A stretch of DNA of 64,000 bases from Nilaparvata lugens (taxonomy: Eukaryota; Arthropoda; Insecta; Hemiptera; Delphacidae): assembly GCF_014356525.2 (NCBI RefSeq), contig NC_052508.1, positions 44,805,858 through 44,869,857 of the forward strand, read 5' to 3'. Position numbers and translations under genes: made by a program. This document shows positions 1 through 12,535 of the stretch, piece after piece. Each line of letters starts with the position of its first letter. Positions within the stretch are counted from its first letter, which is position 1. The notes under the pieces are model-generated. The model worked only from the letters and a program-made list of their open reading frames with translations. It was not told the origin of the DNA and searched no databases.

Positions 1-126
1 AAGCTGTCGACCACCCTGGGACGTGACGACATCGAGTTTCATATACACTAAACACCCCCTAACAATAATCCGAAGTCAAATTCTCTGCCTCTCTCATGTA
101 TGCTCAATGTAAGCCAGCGCCTGGAC
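1..126. mobile_element. Right end of foldback element (copy A, partial)
   Basis: This is identical to 45,450-45,575, the outer end of the right arm of the long inverted-repeat element at 41,727-45,575. It ends in GCGCCTGGAC followed by TA, the presumed target duplication. The rest of the element lies left of the window. Confidence 0.85.
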
Positions 127-128
127 TA

Positions 129-435
129 AAACCTCCCATCTGATTTCTGATAAAATAGAACATCTTCCTAAGAAATGATATGTGTCCTCCTTCAATCTGT
201 CATTACTCATTGAACAAAGTGCTCGGTTTCCGTCTCTATCTATTCTATAATTGAGAGGCCACAAAGCTGCTCTTGACTTCAGTATCATGGCTGTTTCTGC
301 TCTATTAAACTTCGCATTTATAATTATAGTCCCTGCCACCTAAATCCTGTTTTAATTTTGCATAGATGTCATGATACCTTGCCCTTCTTGCCCTCTCGCT
401 ACACTTTTCACGAAATTCCTTCATCATGCAGTCCA
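129..435 (-). pseudogene. LINE ORF2 C-terminal fragment (copy A)
   Basis: Read on the minus strand, this encodes the end of a non-LTR retrotransposon ORF2. A basic stretch around ERARRARYHDIY is followed, in another frame, by a hydrophobic/basic part (ALWPLNYRID) and a degenerate zinc-knuckle region. That region ends D-x3-H-x4-C (EDTYHFLGRC), then SEIRWEV. The usual C-x2-C pair is reduced to one Cys (CSMS), so the knuckle is probably broken. A frameshift separates the first and second parts. The downstream end is cut by the foldback element; the missing remainder for copy B lies at 41,592-41,724. The upstream end abuts a Helitron-like element. This is a dead fragment. The LINE clade was not determined. 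Confidence 0.75.
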
Positions 436-1858
436 TAAGTATTATACTAAGAGAGCAATTTAAGTATATGGTTATATGGTTATGTATGTCCAACGGATCT
501 CGAAAACAACTCTAACGATTTTCACGAAATTTGGAACATAGTTGGTTTATGATATAAAAAATCGATTTCACTAGGTCTCATCCCTGGGAAACTCGGTGAA
601 GGACATGAAAAGAATAATAATTATTCATTCTTGGAAAAACAGATGATAATTCCGTTGGCTCTCTGTCGATAACAGAAGATGCGAGTGCCTGTGTAGGAGA
701 GAGATAGAATTATGTCCAGCTGTTGAATCTAGAAATTTTAATCGACTTGATCAAAATAATCTGATTTGTTGACATGACATGGTATATCATCCTAAATTGA
801 AGTATATCATAATTTTCAAAGTTAATAAGTCATAGTTTTAAGTGATTAGTGAGTGTTTTTTGTTATTCCATTTTGTCTGTAAACAATCTAAATCAGAACT
901 TTTCTGTTTTCAAATGTTTGGATCAAAGCTGGATCTGAATTCAAGTGTATGGAACATAACCTACTTTTTGGACTATTTATAGTGTATAAATCAAAATTCG
1001 GGGGAGAAAAAGTTTTGGGATGTGCCTGTTAGTCCTTCCCCAATCATTTTAAATAATTGTGTTCTGTTTATCAATAAATAAACAACAAGCGATGCTCGGT
1101 GCTCCGATATTTTGGATAGAAATGAAATTGAGTCATAATATGTTAGTTTACATCCAAATTGTCATCCCTAAGCTACTGGTTTCAAGCTAAGATCAAAGAA
1201 AGAAATCTTATTATAATGGTCGTCAATAATCAAAGTGATTGAATAAACTCTATTCAGATTTATTCATGCAAATTCATCCCACTTTAATATTTATGATAGT
1301 AAAGTTTAGGACATGAGGAATCAGCCACAATAAATGTTATACTAACTATTATGAATAGACTCTTTTGTATGAATGGACTTCCATGAAAGAAAGAATCCGT
1401 GGATTGACTGCTTTCACACTTTTGAATAAGTGAAACAAAAATTAAGCGTCATGCTATGCCAAAAAATTCAGAATAAGCAAGAGATCCATAGATACCAGAG
1501 TCATAAAATTCCAAATCAAGTTAATTTGGAATTCAATCTTCAATTGCATCAAGCAAAAGCAAAAATAACATGATAACTGTCAACGGGAAATATTAATTGC
1601 CAATGAATACAGTCGAGGTCGACTCTTAAGCCCCGCCCAATATTCTACAAAATTCTCTGCAATTGGACTACTAATCTATAGATCAGTTCCAACACATCAA
1701 TTAATTATTCAAATGATTTGACTAAATAATTTTCATGTCAAGTTGTGGCCTAATCTCAAAAACGATTATAACAATTTTGGTAGAATTTAGATTATAAATG
1801 TTTCACAAAAATAATCTTATCTTTTAATTGCCGTAGCGAAGCACGGGTGCCCTGCTAG
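436..1858 (+). mobile_element. Non-autonomous Helitron-like element (copy A)
   Basis: The 3' end reads GCGAAGCACGGGTGCCC followed by TGCTAG and T. A short GC hairpin before a CTAG|T terminus is the Helitron signature. The 5' side starts near TATTATACTAAGAGAGC and continues with an 'ATGTATGTCC...CTCTAACGATTTTCA' block. That block is found again at 40,331-40,600, showing a repeated family. There is no Rep/helicase coding sequence, so it would be non-autonomous. The exact 5' base is uncertain by about 10 bp. Known: Helitrons insert between A and T with no target duplication. Confidence 0.6.
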
Positions 1859-1859
1859 T

Positions 1860-4800
1860 AAATTATAAACTCTCTGATGGAGAATTTATCATCTTGGTAT
1901 CGCTGCTATTTCTGATCAAATTTAGTTTATCTTGAAATCCAGTTGTTGATGTGGATAACACTCAATCCTGTGAGTACTGTTCTGTTCTCTTCATGTGATA
2001 TGTTAGTGAGCGTGTGATATATAATTCACACATTGAACCATTTTAATTGAATGCAAAATATTACTAATCGTTTCTCTTAATGCTCAAGAGTACTATCTCA
2101 AGCATTCCATCATACTAGACTACAATTGTTATTATGTCACGTAACCTATTGGTCAGTGGCTCATTGCTAATCAGTATTGTGAATAAGTGATGATTTCAAT
2201 AAGCTTTTATCGGAATAATGTTGAAATTAGAGGAAAGTGATGTCAGGTTGAAGATGTAGCAGAAGATAAGATTTCGAGGAAAGTCGTATTTTTTCAAGTG
2301 AAAAATAGTAGCTTTCAATTTACCATCCACAAGTGCCCAAGTTGGTGTGTTGAACCTGAGAATTCCTGGAAACCTCGTGGAAATGTTAATACTCAGTTGA
2401 ACTGGTGAGGTGCTCTGGAAACAGCATTAATATCGCTCCACAACAATCTTACAAATTGAACGTTCCATCTCCAATTCAAGCATTCCTGTCATGTGATATA
2501 ATAATAATTCTAGATGGAATGTTGTCGAACAAGAGGGTGATTATGGGACGAATATTCATTATCTGGCTCACTCAGAAATGAAATGAACGTCAGAGCAATA
2601 ATAATTTCATCGAATTTCAGCCTTGAGAGAAGAAGCTCTCTGCAAATTAATCCCTTGTCTCTGGACGCTTGTGAGCTTTATTAGCAACATTGTCAGCAAT
2701 TTGCAGATGGGTGACTTTTTGGTAGGGGGAAGTGTGGTAAAACCCTCTACAGCTGCCATTCTGTTAATTATTATAAATAACGATTTGCGTGTGGAATTGC
2801 TCAGCATAGCCTATCAAAGTTCGGCTTTGTCGGAAGAAGCAAGTTGTGAAACATGTTTTCACCCTTATTCATATTGTTGAACGTGTATTTTCGTTGACAC
2901 CCAATTAGAATAAGCTACTCCCACAAGCATTTCATTCACGGCTCATAACAGAAAGTTCTTCATTGATTCTCTTACCCCTTCACAGCCGATTGACCACTGG
3001 GGTTCAAAAAGCACTTGATGATTCTGTGTGGTGAGCTTGGAGAGACAACAGCTCGCAGCCTGTTAGTGGGCTTGATCTCAACATAACATTCATAGTCTGT
3101 GGTTCTATTTATGAATTTTAATATTGTAGAATAAATCAGCAAAATAATTCTTATAATCACAGTATTTTCACAGCTGTGCTATAGAGCACCAGCAATGTTC
3201 AACTTCTTTTACGCTCGAGAGCTTAAAAACGCAACTAGAAAAGCAAATCTTGAGATAAACATTCCATCACTCAAAATAACGATTATCAGTATTCGTTGTG
3301 TTTTTCTTTTTAGGTTTTCGTTCCATGATTCCAAAGTCTTTTGTTCGTCCTCACTCTTCAGTTCAATGCAACATATTTGTGATACATTATACGCCAGTGT
3401 TTGTCTTGGGTCTTTTAAATCCTTTCCTATTCAAGCCAGCTACAAACACATTGATTTTGAGACGTACGATTTTTTGCCGTCCTTATAAATTCTATTAGAT
3501 CAAAGCGATGATGTCAAACAGTATACGATTTTGTCAAGTTCCGTTTAATCTGTAGAATTCATTAGACAAAAAATCTAACGCCTAGAAATCGATGTGTGTG
3601 TAACTGGCTTTACTCTTCTATTGCAACAAGCAGGAATTCAATGAGCACAGCCCTTGATTCTTCAACGACGAATTTTCCAATCCCCAATTATTTTTGTTTG
3701 AGTATTTGGCAAATAAATTCATTCAACTCTACCCTTTCGAATATATTCTATTATTTCCTGTGTAATCACTTTTTATCAAGGTATTTTTATCCTATTCTAG
3801 AACTAATAAGGTAACTAATTTTGTGCTATCCCTGCGATTGCTATTCCTCTTGAGCCAAGAAGGTCCCTATAATGGAGAATTCAACCCGCAACTTTCATCG
3901 CTTCATGACATGCTCGTTGAGAAAGTTTGGCGGAATCCAGCCCAAGTTTCCTCTACATTATCCGAGAAAAACTCCAGGGAGAATAAAAAACGCGGTCCAA
4001 GATAGAATACAAAGTTATTCTGACGGAAAAGAAATGGAAGTGGAGTTGAGAAGAAATGTGGTAGCTGAGTCTTAGATTTGGAACCAGTTGTGTTCTCACT
4101 TTTTTATCCCTGTGAGAAGAAAAATCGGTACAAAGTTTCGGAATTAGTTGGAAAGAAGACGTGTGGATTATCCTCGGGCGGTCTCAGAGCCAATATCTAT
4201 CTTGTGACGCCACTAGTGTCCCTACAAACAAAATTACTGTGCTTCACAGAAATTAACCCTAATTTTATATTGGCACACTTGGAAGACGGGGTGGTTACTG
4301 ATGGAGGGGTTGGTTTCGTCTTGAAGAAATGCTCATTTGATATGTATGGTAATGCACTGCAATAATTTCTAATTTTATAAAGACACATTATAAATGCTTA
4401 TGAGAAGGGGCCTGTTTACACTATTTTAAAATTTTGTTAATTATCAATTTTTGTCTTTTGCAGGCGTTTCGGGGAACGTCTGCACTAAGGTAACAATATA
4501 TTATAATAATAAGGTAATAATATATTATTTTAAATTTAAGGTTTCATTATTACGATTATAATTTTATATTTTGTCATATACTGCTAGAACTCCTATCCTA
4601 CCATACTCGTAACTGATATGGAAAATCATAGGCCTATCCCTTAAATCTTTAAACGAGTAGAAACTTTCTATATCCACAATTTGTTTTTGAACCCTCTAAA
4701 TTCAATATTCTAATGTATTGCATACTATTTTTCGAATATAACCTAACCAAAATTTGGGAAACAGTTTTGAGTTGAGCCTATTTTTCTCTCCCGGTCACTG

Positions 4801-7765
4801 TGTGATTTGTTCCTGCAACAATAAGTGAATAAATCCAAATGGACTTGTAAATTGATCGAGGAAGGAGAGAGTAATTGGTTCGTAGATAAGAAAATTGTGA
4901 ATATTCAACGTATTGAAGCAATACGCTGTGAGAATTCCCAGTTGACAAAATAATCTATCCTATGCGCTACACAAGAATGAATATTCATTACCAGATAGCA
5001 TAAATTCAGTATGATGATGATGATAATGATGATGATTCGTGGATTGGGAAGTGTAAACAATGAAACAAGAAAGATGTAATTGTATGAAATCGGCTCCCCT
5101 TTCTTCTTCTCTCATCAAATTTACGAGTCGACAAATTTGATTCCAGCTCTCTTCTTAATTTTCTCAACGGAATATTTCATGCTGCAATGGCTCGCATGAT
5201 GAAGAGAGAGAAGGTAGATGGAGCTTGATTGCATCTGCTAGCATCAATTTTTAATTTATAGCCCCCTCTGAAAATATGGTTTTCAATTGGGTTGTGATTC
5301 ACGGAAGGGAGCCGTGTAAATTCACAGGCGTCATTCGGCATTCAGAATTGCTACTTTTCACTGAACGCTCATTTATTCATCGGTTTCATTCGAGCAGAAT
5401 CGCTCATTGGTTGCATAATTCAAAATCGCCGCACTTTTCCTAAAGCCTACCTCTGTGTAGCCTTGCTTTCCTATGAATCTCTTTTCCACTAGTACTAGTC
5501 TACTGATGTGAGCACTCCCATAAGAATTCAATGTTTATGTTCCTGTCCAGCAGGACAGAGCTTCACTGGAAAACAGTCTTTTGTTGCCTGGCACCAGTAT
5601 TTTTTGTTCAATACAACGGCTATATTTTTGTAATGTCATTTTTCGATGTTGTGTAACCCACCTGGAACTGTAGGTCTGTCTACTCAACTCTCACAATCTT
5701 CATCATAATATTTCTATTACACACATACAAGCCTATATCTAGTTTTATATTATCCTCAGCACAGAAACTCAATTCGAGAACATTCTCATTATTGCTGAGG
5801 TATGAAAACTCTTCAAATCATTTGTGAATTATTATTTGGTTGAAATAATATATATTTGATCCCACTTCATATCCAAAATCAACTTTTTCCGCTTGCTTAA
5901 CCCGATAATGTGATTTTCTTATGCAGTATTCTCATTGGCTGCTTCGGCCAGGAGAACGCTCATACCTTAGACCAATACAGGGTTGTGATTTTGGCAAGAT
6001 TTCAGAGGCTCTTTGGATGAATTATGGGTTTTGGTTTTTTCAATAGAGGGCACCTATAAACCTAGCATCATTATCCCAACCTAACGCATCATAGAAAGCT
6101 CAAATTATACCACTTACCACTCAAAGTTTACCTTAACACTTTTCATTCAAGCTTTATCGGGGAATTATTGCTAATTGAATTGTGAAATATTAATAATCTG
6201 ACTCCTCAAATGTTGAAAAGATCCTGTTCCTCTGTGTATTCAGAGGAACTTTGAGAGATACTGAGAGATACTTTGATGAGATACTTTTCCTCTGTGTTTC
6301 TAAATTTATTATTTATCAAGTCGATGCTGAGGGATATCTATATTGATCTTATTCCTTGTGTTGCAACTAATGTTCAAATATGAAGAAAACTCAACCGAAA
6401 AAAATACTCTGAAAATGAAAATCTATATCTATCAGTCTATTCATCTGTAACAGATAAATGGATCAATAGAATGAAAATACATCTATAGTTAGCCTCCATT
6501 TGAAACGGGGGTCAGGGATTGTTTTTCAGCACTAACTAGATAGACGATGAAGGCAACACCGCATGAATTGCATAGCATAGCCTATCACTGGAATCCATAC
6601 AAGTGTCAAACGGCTTGTTATTAATGGGCAAAGGTCAATTGTTTGCCGGGGATGAATTGGATGCGTTGCCAGTTCTGTATTATTGCTCTGCGCATGGACT
6701 CAAATCGTGCAAATGAAAACAGTTCGCGTATCGATTGAGCTTTATCTCTCTGCCGGTGCTCAACATCACTATTGTCCATTATTTGTTGTCGACATTTTCC
6801 ACTTCACTTCTGTCGTTGCTTTGATCTCAGTGCTTGGTTTTGTTCTAGCATTGATGAATTCTTCAGGAATTGGAAGAGGCCTTGAAGTGAACAGACGTGC
6901 ATATCGATTGGGAGGAATAATGAAAAACTATTCGATGGCATTAAATTTATTATAATAGAACAAAAATCCTTCCAGTATTATCAACCATTCTGGAAAGTTT
7001 TTTAACGGCGATTATTTGTTGATGGATTAAAAAAATTCTCGTAAAACTCAAACCATTGCTATTGGTATGATTTCCTGGGTGGTTGACTCCAGGACAGTTT
7101 TAATTGTTTATCATTCCTATTTTCTATCCCGCCTCCGTTTTGGTATCACTTTTTGGGCAAGACAACGGAGTTTGAGGCTGTTTTCAGATCCCGAAAGACA
7201 GCTTTGAGACGGGTCTTTGGCCTTTCCAATAGATGTTCTTGTAGATCATTTTTTAAGGAATACAGCCTTCTCATGCAACTGCTAGGTGTGCACCAAGCTC
7301 AGTTAAAAATGTCAATATTATATTTATATACTCAGTTGAATTTCACCAGAAAAATAAATGTTACGTGTTCTTTTGTATCAGCCAATTTTTTCCAGATCTA
7401 GTTGTCTCTTAATTAATAGAAAAAAATCATGATTAGTCGGATTAAAATAATCTATGTAGAAATAAATAAAAAATCGAATTGATGGATGGAATTCAAAAAC
7501 ACTTTCTACTGTAATTCAGAATATAATACACAATATGGAAGAAGATTAACACCCGGAACCCTTTTCTAAAATCATTCAATTATAAGTACCGCATTAATAG
7601 ATAGATATTATGTGCTTGGTGTTACAAGGCTGGAAGATTCTGTTAGCGAGCCGGCCGGGATTTGCTGGTCAGTGGAGTCAGCAACAATTTCCACAGCGGC
7701 AATAAAATATCCTGCAAACTAATAAATAGATTTCATAACCCTGAACGTTTCTCGTATGCCGGACT
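1860..7765. other. AT-rich noncoding stretch, no gene recognised
   Basis: I see no domain, no paired splice sites with coding bias, and no RNA gene. The open frames (for example 3,195-3,488, 4,078-4,365 and 6,683-6,955) are short and resemble no family I know. A small (GAT)n tract lies near 5,010-5,037. Isolated CTCATTGG words at about 5,404 and 5,931 resemble those in the cluster at 10.4-10.8 kb. An unrecognised intron of a large host gene cannot be excluded. Confidence 0.6.
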
Positions 7766-7769
7766 CGTA

Positions 7770-7990
7770 CGAGCCGAGCGAGGTCACAGTCTTGCCTCGC
7801 CTTGCATCTTACCTTGTCGTTTCTTGTTTTTCCTATTGCCTCGCCTTTCGGATTGCTTTCCCTTCCCTCGTCTTGCCTTGCCTCTTTCCTTACCTCTTGT
7901 CTTGCCTCTTTTTGCCTTGCTTTCCTCGTCTTGTCACGCCTCACCTTGTCTATTATCTTGATTCTTGACTTGCCTCTTGCCTCTCCTTGG
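7770..7990. repeat. Cryptic pyrimidine-rich repeat (CTTGCCTC-type)
   Basis: About 220 bp are built from variants of CTTGCCTCG / TCGTCTTGCC without a strict period. The opposite strand gives a Lys/Arg/Glu-rich open frame that is a composition artefact. Copy A carries 25 bp that B lacks just after it, between two TTGG words (near 7,989-8,018). Confidence 0.7.
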
Positions 7991-7994
7991 CAAG

Positions 7995-10380
7995 TAGGGA
8001 AGGCAGCTTGTTTGGAAGAGTCCAACGCGAAAACATAGCAGCTCGACTAGCAACAACCGACCAACCCTTCCTGTAAATTTACTTGTGAGAGTGAGTGTGG
8101 GTGCCAAGTGCTGCTCTTATTATTAGTATGGGCCACATCGACCAGGGCTAGGGCCAGGGCTGGTGGCTGCCTCTAATGCTTGGTGTGGTTGGTGCTGGTA
8201 TTAGGAAAACTTAGTTATAGACAAGGACAGAGTAACTTTAAAGAACTGAAGGTTTAATACCCTTCGGTTTGGGCGGCGATTCTTCTGGCGTGTAGCCAGG
8301 CTGGCTTGGTTTGTGTGTGCGTGTCGGTCGTCTCACTTTCCTTCTCACAAATATGTGTTCTCGCAAATAACAATCGTACAACTATACAAAATAGTGTACG
8401 ATTGCATAGATATACATCAATAGGATGTATAAAAATGATGTGTCTTAATCTTGCTTGCATCACTTTCACATTCAATCTTCTTGTAATACGGTAAGGCAGA
8501 ACACCCAAAAGAAGGATCTCTTTGCCAATAAAATCCATATGAAGAAATAAAAATTAAATTTCTTGTTTCTGCTGAAATATTCAAAAATATTTGATTCAAA
8601 TGAAATTATTAGTCATCTATTGATGCAACAAATATGTGAAGTGTGTAACAAAAGTTTTCTTTGTTTTATAATCAAGCTCTGAAAATTCTCACCATCACTC
8701 TTTTTAATGCTGCAAAAATATTCGCAAATAGATTTTGAATTACTAATAGCAATTAGTTTTTAATTTCAAAATACTTATGAAGTGCATAATGCACTCACTA
8801 TTAGCAGTGACGATCGTTTCGACCAGGAAGGAAAAAAATAAGTGAAAAATGATCGTCACTGCTAATAGTGAGTTTTTTACTCCATAAGTGTTTTAAAATT
8901 CAAGTTTTAAGTTAATAGTGAAGAAGTATGTATATGCAACACATCAAACATTATGTTATCATCACATGACAATACTATGCTACTGTGAATGGATAAAAAG
9001 ATACTCTAGAGCTGTGACTATTGTTATTGTATTTAAAAAATAATGCACTATGATGTGTTGGTTTCGTTGCTTAAGTAGCTGTGTTAGCAAAGAAGATACT
9101 GCAAGAAGCATTTGAAAATTTCTCAATTACATTTCCTTTAAAGTTATTCTTTTTTTTTCAATTCATTTGCTTACTATTTTTGAACTCAAGAAAACTTATT
9201 TGAAATGAAATCCTCAAGATATAAATTGCCACCTCAGTTAGATCGTAAGACCTAGCTTGCTGAGTTTTATTCTAGCATGAAGTAAGTAAATACTTATTTA
9301 ATCTGTGATTATAGTGTCAAATTCCACTAATCTGAATAATTTCAAGGCCTCTGATGGGAGGTGAAGTCTGTTTTTAGACTTCCAGCACAAACGAGCCAAA
9401 CACAAAATAATACCTCATAATAACCAAATTCCCAAAATTATACCTCATAGCACATTGGTTTTATATTGATATCAGTATAGTTCGTTGAAAACATACAATC
9501 GGGGTCATAAATTACGTGAAAAGACTTTGAAATGATTGTTAAAATTGCAATTTCATTTTCGTATAGGAACTCCAACTTTATTATTGGGACGTTCATTGTC
9601 GAAAAATAAGACAAAAATTTTCACGATCTTGTTGTACAAAATTAGCTCTCATTTCCAAACAAACATCTTGAGAAACGCCTGCAGCTTTGCTATCTATTAT
9701 CTGTCGTGCGAGAGAATCTGTCACCTTCCATTATCACAAACTTTAGTGCAAGACAGACTCGATGAAGAGCGACAATGCCACGACGGTACGCTGGCTTTGT
9801 GTCATAGCAGTGTTGATGGAGTGGAGCACCACACTTTCCTCTGATAACTTAGTGAGTTTCCATTCATCAGTTGGCCTAGGCTTTTATTCATTCATTCATT
9901 AGGTGTCGGTCCATTCTTCTCCCTTGTCACGCCACTACAATGGCAGCACGCTGTAGTCATCCAACTACAACTATAGTAGTCATAGTAATACACATTATAG
10001 TGTAGATGGTAGACAAGCTGTCGCTTTGTTCTTGCATTACTCGATTCTGTTCACCAAGGCTTTCAGGACTATTGGATTGGAACAGGAATTGAGAATTCGA
10101 AGGGATTTTGATGATGCGATACAAAATTCTTGTAGCTGGATAAACTTGAATAGAGACTGAAAATTTCTTATTAGTTATCTATCAATTCAATGGTTCAAAA
10201 GACCAAAGAAGTTCAAAATTGAAGATTGTGAAGTTTTAAAAAAATAGTGTGGTTTTAAAAGACATAACATATTATGTGCAAAAACACTTACTAGCGATCA
10301 CAGATGTAAAAGAAGAAACAGAACGCACTAGGCGAAAACGCGAAGCAACCTCTTTTCATTACTACTTTGTTATTGACTAT
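7995..10380. other. Noncoding stretch around a hairpin
   Basis: Apart from the palindrome at 8,738-8,920 I recognise nothing. A 24-bp segment near 8,423-8,446 is missing from copy B. The longest open frame (9,536-9,844) has no recognisable domain and no coding signature beyond being open in both duplicate copies. Confidence 0.55.
8738..8920. repeat. Imperfect palindrome, MITE-like (copy A)
   Basis: An inner arm ACTCACTATTAGCAGTGACG at about 8,793-8,812 is mirrored at 8,854-8,873 with a ~30-nt loop. Weaker pairing (ACTTATG near both outer sides, AATAGC/CTATTA) extends the arms to about 90 nt. There is no coding capacity. Most likely this is a small foldback or MITE relic; a target duplication is not clear. 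Confidence 0.6.
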
Positions 10381-10386
10381 CTTGAG

Positions 10387-10777
10387 ATTGGTTGAATTAT
10401 TATAATCTTACTGAACTCCCATTGGGTTTCACCGTGGTGTTAGAATCGTTTCTCTCTTATCAGGAGTCTTGTGAATTGTTGGAATGATTGTTACTCAATT
10501 TCCATGGTGTCTACATGCTGACTGAATTGCTGCTTTTTGATTGGTTAGCTAATAATTCTTCTATTCCTCTCATACTCAACCCTCATTGGTTGTCGTCAAG
10601 GCGACTTGGCGATTAAAGCACTGCTCTTATGGTTAGCTTCTGAGTGGCTGAATTTCTTTCATTCTCATTGGCTGTTGCTAAGACAACGGAATTGTTACTC
10701 CCTCATTGTTCATCTAGTGATTGGTTGGATTATCTCCCATTCCTAACTATTCTCTTTCACTAGTTACATTGAATTGG
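10387..10777. promoter_or_regulatory. CCAAT / X-box-like composite cluster (copy A)
   Basis: Seven ATTGG words (reverse CCAAT) begin at 10,387, 10,421, 10,540, 10,585, 10,667, 10,720 and 10,773. Two of them are followed after exactly 2 bp by a 14-bp RFX X-box-like half-site pair: GTCGTCAAGGCGAC (10,592-10,605) and GTTGCTAAGACAAC (10,674-10,687). The second matches GTHNYY-AT-RRNAAC except at one central base. The two composites lie 82 bp apart. Known: RFX factors bind such boxes in ciliary gene promoters. No gene is visible nearby, so regulatory function is inference; a degenerate ~80-bp tandem repeat is the alternative. Confidence 0.35.
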
Positions 10778-11339
10778 TTGAATGTTCAGTTACTAGATTA
10801 TCATATTAGTTAAAAGTTATTAGCTGTTTTCAACTTTTCATTTCTTACATTAATGTCTTTACAGAACTTTTGCTCATCTCCAATTCCTTGATTATCGACT
10901 ACTAGCAGTATTCATCGTCATAGCAAATTAATTGGATTGCTGCGAACCTGGAAATCTGGAATATGTAGTTTACTTCCATCATAAGGAATTCGACAGATTT
11001 CAGTTTGGGGAGAAGTGCCTAATGCCTAATGCCTAATGTGGTCAGTTCAGTTTCTTGGTTGGAATGATGGATGCTTAGCAGTCATGGCAGTGAAATATCG
11101 CGGAAGAGAATCCACTCGCCACTTTTCGTTCACAAACTCAGTAAAATGTTTCTGCACTCACTCATTCTGAGAGCCCTTCATTCGTCAACCCAGTTTCAGA
11201 TTGGACGGCACTCAAGTTTTCTCGCAGCTCTCTCGAATTGCTCCCTCGTCGGGCTACTTGTAACAACTTCACCAATTTGTTTTTTTCGCGAACGCATCTC
11301 AGGAAACTGCTTATTGCCAATCATGAGTGTGTTATTTGC
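10778..11339. other. No recognisable feature
   Basis: This stretch contains a short TGCCTAA triplication near 11,020-11,038 and an open frame at 11,071-11,412 that has no family resemblance. In copy B that frame is cut by the 976-bp difference, so it is unlikely to be a gene. Confidence 0.5.
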
Positions 11340-12315
11340 GAAAACTTTTCTCTCAATCCACCAGTGGTCTTACCCAATCCTGATTCTTCACACACTTTTC
11401 TTCTTTGAATAGTTTATTTTTGTGGAGATCTCTAACATTGTAGTACCGGTAATCCCTCTCATTGATTGATGATCAATCTTGGAATACGGTACCTCTCAAT
11501 GATAGATATTCGCATCAAATAGGAAAAAGTAATGAGTGTTCATAGAAGATTAAAGTTTTTGAAAATTTTGATGAGGAATTGTATTGATTTATTGACCGAG
11601 CGAAGTGAGGTCTAAGATTCAAGACGACGGTTTGGCATTTCTCTTAATGTTTAAATGTTTGAATGTTTATATGTTGCGCATTTACGGCGAAACGCGGTAA
11701 TAGATTTTCATGAAATTTGACAGGTTTGTTCCGTTTTAAATTGCGCGTCGACGTATAGGTTTTTGGAAATTTTGCATTCCAACGATAATATAAAAGGAAA
11801 AAGGAGCCTCCTTCATACGCCAATATTAGAGTAAAAATCAGACTATAGAATTATTCATCATAAATCAGCTGTCGAGTGGATTAAAAACCGCATGTCATGA
11901 CGCATGCAATTCAATATCTCAATGAAACTTGGTAAAAAATAAGCAGCTGTGTAGACTATAAATTGCATGCCTCGTTGCATGCCTCATTGAATGCAATTTT
12001 TATGCACTATTAAATAGGATGCAAAGAACTTTTTTGATAAAAGCTTGTCTGTGCGCCTAGATGTCTTCTGGTTTTCTCGCGCTAAATTCCGGAAAGCGTT
12101 ATAATTATGATAATTAAATCTTGTGTAAGCATGCATGATCTGATCAAATAAATAGTTGGTGTTTCAGTGTGGATGTGCATAATATGGGTTGGGACGTCGT
12201 TCAGTTATAAATGTTATTTATTCTATTGATAAATTTTTGTTCATTATTTGTTATTATATTCTTAAATTTTTTTTATAAGTTTTAGAATTTTGAATTCTCA
12301 ATTTGTTTTATTTTC
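11340..12315. other. 976-bp segment present in copy A, absent in copy B
   Basis: Copy B jumps from the base matching 11,339 to the base matching 12,316. Flanking words are TTATTTGC (left) and TTATTTTC (right), 7 of 8 identical, so either a deletion at microhomology or an insertion with an imperfect 8-bp duplication is possible. The segment holds a repeat beginning around GACCGAGCGAAGTGAGG (11,597) that I recall as common in planthoppers, and the 5' part of a LINE 3' end. No open coding frame is recognised. Confidence 0.8.
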
Positions 12316-12535
12316 ACTTTTTTCATAAGTATTTGAAATCTTTGTATTTTTCATTTTCGAAGTAGGTGGTATTTTTGTTGTTTGTATTATTTATTATTGC
12401 ATGAGTTCGTATTATTTTTCTTCTTTTCATTTGTATCGGTACAATTTTTATTGTTAAGGAGACATATTTGGGGAAACCCGTTGTCTCCATTTTGAATAAA
12501 TAAATGGAAAAAAAACTGAACTATTGATTGCGTGC
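12190..12535 (+). mobile_element. LINE 3' end, truncated
   Basis: A T-rich untranslated stretch ends GTTGTCTCCATTTTG, then AATAAATAAATGG and an A-run. This is typical of the polyadenylated 3' end of a 5'-truncated non-LTR element on the plus strand. No ORF2 residue is left. The 976-bp difference in copy B removes its upstream half, leaving 56,732-56,950. Confidence 0.5.

Noticed and set aside
3195..3488. 97-aa frame perfectly kept in copy B (48,637-48,930), and similar pairs
   Set aside because: Perfect identity is expected for the whole duplicated block, including noncoding DNA, so it is not evidence for a gene.
7678..8025. Lys/Arg/Glu-rich minus-strand frame
   Set aside because: It is the product of the cryptic CTTGCC repeat; a 25-bp difference in copy B changes its start without apparent consequence.
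11071..11412. 113-aa plus-strand frame, shortened at 56,463-56,744
   Set aside because: No recognisable domain, and copy B replaces its end through the 976-bp difference.
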